Of a DNA stretch of 64,000 nucleotides, positions 60,473 through 64,000 are shown in pieces. Where the stretch lies: the NCBI GenBank assembly GCA_020634395.1, contig JACKBU010000004.1, positions 62,001 through 126,000 of the forward strand, given 5' to 3'. Made by a program: the position numbers and the translations under genes. How positions within the stretch are numbered: the first letter of the stretch is position 1; each line of letters starts with the position of its first letter. Below the pieces are notes generated by a model, which ran no database searches, was not told where the DNA came from, and saw nothing but the letters and a program-made list of their open reading frames with translations. The DNA comes from Ardenticatenaceae bacterium (GTDB lineage Bacteria; Chloroflexota; Anaerolineae; Promineifilales; Promineifilaceae).

Positions 60473-62509
60473 ATGCCCAACCGTCTTGCTCAAGAAACAA
60501 GCCCCTATCTGCGCCAGCACGCCGACAATCCCGTTGACTGGTATCCGTGGGGCGAAGAAGCCTTGGCCGCCGCCCAGGAACAAGACAAACCCATCCTCTT
60601 GTCCATTGGCTACGCCGCCTGCCACTGGTGCCACGTGATGGCCCACGAATCGTTTGAGGATGAGGCCACGGCCGCCTACATGAACGACCACTTCATCAAC
60701 ATCAAGGTGGACCGCGAAGAGCGCCCCGACCTGGACAGCATCTACATGAACGCTGTTGTGGCGATGACCGGGCAGGGCGGCTGGCCAATGACCGTGGCCC
60801 TGATGCCGGACGGCCGTCCCTTCTTTGGCGGCACCTACTTCCCCCCCACACCCCGTTACAACATGCCCGGCTTCCGCCAGGTGTTAGAAGGCATCCACAA
60901 CGCCTGGCAAAGCCGCCGCGATGACGTTGCCCAAAGCGCCCGGCAGATCACCCAGCACCTCACACGCGACCTGGCACTGGCACAGGAAGGCCCGGCTCTC
61001 GACGAAAACCTGTTCAACGATGCCCTCAGCAGCTTGCTGCGCGTTTTTGACTCCGACCAGGGCGGCTTCAGCCGCGCGCCCAAGTTCCCGCCTTCCATGA
61101 CCCTGGAGTTTCTGCTGCGCATGGTCACCCGCCGTGGCGACAAAATGGCCCTGCACATGGCTGAGCACACCTTGCAAAAAATGGCCCGTGGCGGCATGTA
61201 CGATCAGATCGGCGGCGGTTTTGCCCGTTATTCAACCGACGATCGCTGGCTGGTGCCCCATTTCGAGAAGATGCTCTACGACAATGCGCTGCTGGCCCGC
61301 GTCTATCTCCACGCCTTTCAGGTGACGGGTCAACCGCTTTACCGTCGTGTAGCGGAAGAGACATTGGATTTTGTGCAGCGCGAACTGCGCCACGAATCGG
61401 GCGGCTTCTACAGCAGCTACGACGCCGACAGCGAAGGCGAAGAAGGCAAGTTTTACGTCTGGTCAGCGGCGGAAATCCGCTCGGCGTTGGGCGAAGATGC
61501 GGATCTCTTCATGCGCGCCTACGACGTGACTGAGCGCGGCAATTGGGAAGGTCACAACATCCTCCACCTGCCCCGCTCCCTGGAGCAAGTGGCTGAAGAA
61601 GCCGGCTTGCCGCCTGACGACGTGCGGGCGCGGCTGGCAGCGGCCCGCCAGACGCTTTACGACGTCCGCGCGCAGCGGGTCTGGCCTGGATTGGACGATA
61701 AAGTGTTGACAGCCTGGAACGGACTGATGCTGGCCGCCTTCGCCGAAGCCGGTCGCATCCTGACTCGCCCGGACTACACGGCCGTTGCTACCCAAAATGC
61801 CCGCTTCCTCCACGATCACCTGCGCGATAAAAACGGCCGTCTCTTCCGCACCTGGAAGGCCGGTTCAGATGCCCGGTACAATGGCTACCTGGAAGATTAT
61901 GCCTATCTGGCCGATGGCCTGCTGGCTTTGTACCAGACTACCTTTGAACCCCGCTGGTTTAACTGGGCCAGACAGTTGGGCGATTTGATGCTGGCTCACT
62001 TCCAGGATGAGGCCAACGGCGGTTTTTACGATACCTCCGACGACCATGAAGTGCTCATCCAGCGCCCCAAAGATGTGCAGGATAACGCCACTCCCAGCGG
62101 CGGAGCGATGGCCGCCCTGGTGCTGCTGAAACTAAATTTGTACACGGGTGACGGCCGTTACTGGGACCCGGCCAACCGCGCCGTCAGCCAGTTGTACGAG
62201 GCGATGGCCCGTTATCCCACGGGCTTTTCCCACTGGTTGTGCGCCGCCGACCTGATTACCGGCGACCCGCAGGAGATAGCCATTGTCGGGGATGTGCAGG
62301 CCGCCGATACGCGTGGGCTCCTGGACGTGGCCCAAAACACCTACCGGCCCAACGTCGTCGTTGCTGCCGGGCTGGAGGGTGATGACGTACCGCTGTTGGC
62401 GGAACGGCCGTCCCTCAACGGCCGGGCCACTGCCTACGTTTGCCGCCAGTTCGTCTGCCGCCAGCCTGTCACCGAGCCGCGGGCGCTGGCGGATCAGTTG
62501 GAGGTGTAA
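60473..62509 (+). CDS. DUF255 thioredoxin-domain protein (YyaL/SSP411 type)
   Basis: 678 residues. The N-terminal domain begins NRLAQETSPYLRQHADNPVDW and contains GYAACHWCHVM with the Cys50-x2-Cys53 pair, then VKVDREERPDLD and the cis-Pro region GGWPMTVAL. The rest is an alpha/alpha-barrel related to N-acylglucosamine 2-epimerases (DDKVLTAWNGLMLAAFAEAGR). The family is widespread, from bacteria to human SPATA20, but its reaction is not established. ATG 60473 follows TGGAGG. The GNAT gene follows after one base. Confidence 0.95.
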   Translation: MPNRLAQETSPYLRQHADNPVDWYPWGEEALAAAQEQDKPILLSIGYAACHWCHVMAHESFEDEATAAYMNDHFINIKVDREERPDLDSIYMNAVVAMTGQGGWPMTVALMPDGRPFFGGTYFPPTPRYNMPGFRQVLEGIHNAWQSRRDDVAQSARQITQHLTRDLALAQEGPALDENLFNDALSSLLRVFDSDQGGFSRAPKFPPSMTLEFLLRMVTRRGDKMALHMAEHTLQKMARGGMYDQIGGGFARYSTDDRWLVPHFEKMLYDNALLARVYLHAFQVTGQPLYRRVAEETLDFVQRELRHESGGFYSSYDADSEGEEGKFYVWSAAEIRSALGEDADLFMRAYDVTERGNWEGHNILHLPRSLEQVAEEAGLPPDDVRARLAAARQTLYDVRAQRVWPGLDDKVLTAWNGLMLAAFAEAGRILTRPDYTAVATQNARFLHDHLRDKNGRLFRTWKAGSDARYNGYLEDYAYLADGLLALYQTTFEPRWFNWARQLGDLMLAHFQDEANGGFYDTSDDHEVLIQRPKDVQDNATPSGGAMAALVLLKLNLYTGDGRYWDPANRAVSQLYEAMARYPTGFSHWLCAADLITGDPQEIAIVGDVQAADTRGLLDVAQNTYRPNVVVAAGLEGDDVPLLAERPSLNGRATAYVCRQFVCRQPVTEPRALADQLEV

Positions 62510-62510
62510 C

Positions 62511-62972
62511 GTGCTCATTCGCCGCGCGGCCTTACCCGACGTTCTGCCCCTGGCGCGGCTGCTGCGCGAGCTGGGCTGGTTTGCCGCCTTGCAAAACGAA
62601 ACGTCTGACGAAACGGCCGTGCGGGTGCGCCATCACCTGGAACTTTGCCTGGCCGACGACAGTCATGTGGTGTTTGTGGCGGAAAGTGAGACAGGCGAGG
62701 TGGTGGGGTACACGGCCGTACATTGGCTGCCCTACCTCTTCCTCAGCGGCCCGGAAGGTTTTGTATCGGAACTTTTTGTGAACGAAGGCGTCCGCGGCTC
62801 AGGCGTGGGCAGCCAGCTTCTGGCAGCTGTGGTGGCTGCGGCCCGCGAACGCGGCTGTGCCCGCTTACAACTGGTCAACTTCCGCCACCGTGAATCCTAT
62901 TTGCGCCATTTCTACGAAAAACAGGGCTGGCAAGAGCGGCCGGAGGCCGCCGATTTTGTCTTTTTCGTGTAA
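62511..62972 (+). CDS. GNAT-family acetyltransferase
   Basis: 153 residues from GTG 62511, which has GGAGG 6 bases upstream inside the end of the preceding gene. The acetyl-CoA loop is in NEGVRGSGVGSQLLAAVVAAA (R/Q-x-x-G-x-G/A), preceded by EGFVSELFV and followed by NFRHRESYLRHFYEKQGW. This is the typical order for small-molecule or aminoglycoside-like GNAT enzymes. The substrate is unknown. It is translationally coupled to the DUF255 gene. Confidence 0.88.
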   Translation: MLIRRAALPDVLPLARLLRELGWFAALQNETSDETAVRVRHHLELCLADDSHVVFVAESETGEVVGYTAVHWLPYLFLSGPEGFVSELFVNEGVRGSGVGSQLLAAVVAAARERGCARLQLVNFRHRESYLRHFYEKQGWQERPEAADFVFFV

Positions 62973-63177
62973 CAGTCGCCAACTGTGCGGGGTTATGTTA
63001 AACTAACAGGCACGCTGATCCGCCTGCCAGCTGTCTACAAACTACCGGAATTAGCGGTGAACCTGCCGTTTATTTCTTATAGACGTTATTGCCTACATTT
63101 TACTTTGCACACGTGTTGTGAATCTGCGAGACAGGTGTCTGACTTGCAATCAAGCCAGTGCCTGCACCTAAAAAAAG

Positions 63178-64000
63178 ATGACCCAGGATATGGAAGACCA
63201 GGTGCTCTGGTCTGTTACCCTCGACTGCCAACCGGAATATTTGCTGGTCATTGATGGGCTGTTGATTGTCTCGCCCACAGTTGCCCCGCCTAATTCGGAA
63301 GAGGCCGCGCCGCTGATTTATGCGCTGCACCTGACGGATGGGTCTGTCGCCTGGCAGCAATCTTTTCCCTACAACATGGTCACCGGCATGCAAACTTTTT
63401 CGCTAGACAGTGCGCCGCTGCATTCGACCGCGGCCGCCAACCAGCGCTTTTTTCTGGCGGCCACCAGCACCGATTTGCTGCGAGGAGAAGGGTCGCTGAT
63501 GGCGCTGGACGTGGCCGGCAAGATGCAGTGGCGCTGGAGCGACAAAGGGCAAAGCGTGTCTATGCCGTCGGTCAGCCAGGATAGGGTGGCTTTTGTGGCC
63601 GATTCTCAGCGCCTGATTTTGCTGGACCCGGCAGACGGCCGTCTTCTTTCGCAGCAAACGCTAAATATAGCCTCGCCTTTATCTGCCCCCCTGCTGCGCG
63701 ACGATGTAATTTATATGCCGGTGCGCGGCCCGGAAATGCTGGCTCTGGACCTGGACGGCCGTGTGCGCTGGCACTTTAAAACCGACCGGGAAACGTGGCT
63801 GGACCGCACACCGCTGGCTTTAGGCTCTCTGCTGGTAACAGCCGGCAGCGATGGCAGTGTTTACGCGCTGCGCCGGCGGGATGGCGCGCTGCAGTGGCGG
63901 CAGGTCATTGGCCCCACGCAGAAACGGCTGTCCGCGCCCATCAGCGATGGGCAGCGCCTGTACGTGGGCGCGGCGGATGGATTGTATGCCCTGAATGCGG
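63178..64000 (+). CDS. PQQ-like beta-propeller protein (3' partial)
   Basis: 274 residues are visible before the window ends. Repeated blades of the PQQ/BamB type appear: ALHLTDGSVAWQQ, LMALDVAGKMQWRWSDKG, LILLDPADGRLL, MLALDLDGRVRWHFKTD, VYALRRRDGALQWRQ and GLYALNA. Each has the A/L-D-x-x-x-G-x-x-x-W pattern. There is no signal peptide at ATG 63178, and an in-frame stop lies just upstream, so this is the true N-terminal region unless a short ATG at 63190 is used. The role is unknown; such domains often serve in scaffolding or in sensor proteins. Blades contain octamer copies read as DGR. Confidence 0.75.
   Translation, partial: MTQDMEDQVLWSVTLDCQPEYLLVIDGLLIVSPTVAPPNSEEAAPLIYALHLTDGSVAWQQSFPYNMVTGMQTFSLDSAPLHSTAAANQRFFLAATSTDLLRGEGSLMALDVAGKMQWRWSDKGQSVSMPSVSQDRVAFVADSQRLILLDPADGRLLSQQTLNIASPLSAPLLRDDVIYMPVRGPEMLALDLDGRVRWHFKTDRETWLDRTPLALGSLLVTAGSDGSVYALRRRDGALQWRQVIGPTQKRLSAPISDGQRLYVGAADGLYALNA

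Larger units (their letters stand above)
1..64000. repeat. Dispersed octamer palindrome ACGGCCGT
   Basis: The 8-bp palindrome ACGGCCGT occurs about 150 times in the window by hand scan, so the count is approximate. At this base composition only one or two copies would be expected by chance. Copies lie in genes on both strands and in gaps. In genes the motif is read as Thr-Ala-Val (often Glu-Thr-Ala-Val), as Asn/Asp-Gly-Arg, or as Arg-Pro, depending on frame, and it favours linkers and termini. It resembles the HIP1 situation of cyanobacteria, with a different sequence. Copies are sparse in the dynamin-like gene and the tandem pstS gene, and absent between about 34630 and 35580. Confidence 0.95.

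Noticed and set aside
1..64000. tRNA or rRNA genes
   Set aside because: No cloverleaf with a T-arm GTTCGA-type motif and no conserved rRNA segment was noticed on reading; a covariance search was not possible.

Overview
The window looks like Chloroflexota (Anaerolineae/Ardenticatenia-like) chromosome. The grounds are moderately high GC, class III cyclase–AAA regulators, a FtcD fusion protein, paired Pst systems, and a complete bacterial ubiquitin-like gene set of a type reported in this phylum; this assignment is inference. No rRNA, tRNA, CRISPR array or intact transposase was seen. The whole window is saturated with the 8-bp palindrome ACGGCCGT (about 150 copies by hand scan, roughly one per 430 bp, inside and between genes). 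Many gaps also hold hairpins whose arms are short words repeated in tandem.

Layout. 1-4234: two translationally overlapping cyclase/AAA regulators (minus). 4454-8014: smc. 8038-8619: a GNAT acetyltransferase. 9092-23504: a co-directional 13-gene block that is the highlight of the window: dynamin-like GTPase, a protein with a beta-sandwich tail, a CAP-domain protein, an E1-like activating enzyme, a ubiquitin-like protein ending in Ala-Gly, a canonical E2 (HPN motif plus Cys), two JAMM peptidases (one with a membrane anchor and an outer domain), two RING-like binuclear zinc proteins (one membrane-anchored), then MoxR ATPase, DUF58 and DUF4129 proteins. It reads as a full activation–conjugation–ligation–deconjugation pathway placed at the membrane and coupled to a membrane-remodelling GTPase and a MoxR chaperone module.

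23539-30830: a membrane protein, formiminotransferase-cyclodeaminase overlapping an M23 lipoprotein, an SDR overlapping a MoeA–periplasmic-binding-protein-like fusion, a 43-residue membrane peptide, and an Apt-like phosphoribosyltransferase. 30951-39112: galactoside use (GH36 alpha-galactosidase, GPH symporter, GH2 beta-galactosidase with a C-terminal membrane helix), interrupted by a lipoprotein and a stem-loop array that lack the octamer. 39221-42685: ArsC, EamA transporter, hybrid sensor kinase.

42885-56659 is a phosphate regulon: pstS(tandem duplicated)-pstC-pstA-pstB-phoU on minus, a second phoU, Pho-box-like TTAAC repeats at 11-bp spacing, then pstS-pstC-pstA and two pstB genes on plus, and phoP-phoR on minus. 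The two adjacent PstB proteins carry complementary defects (Q-loop and Walker B glutamate in one, LSGGQ in the other), which predicts an obligate heterodimer with a single working ATPase site.

56807-64000: YccF, an orphan trpA with its own promoter, a GT-C-like membrane protein, a thioredoxin-domain DUF255 protein, a GNAT protein, and a partial beta-propeller protein cut by the window end.
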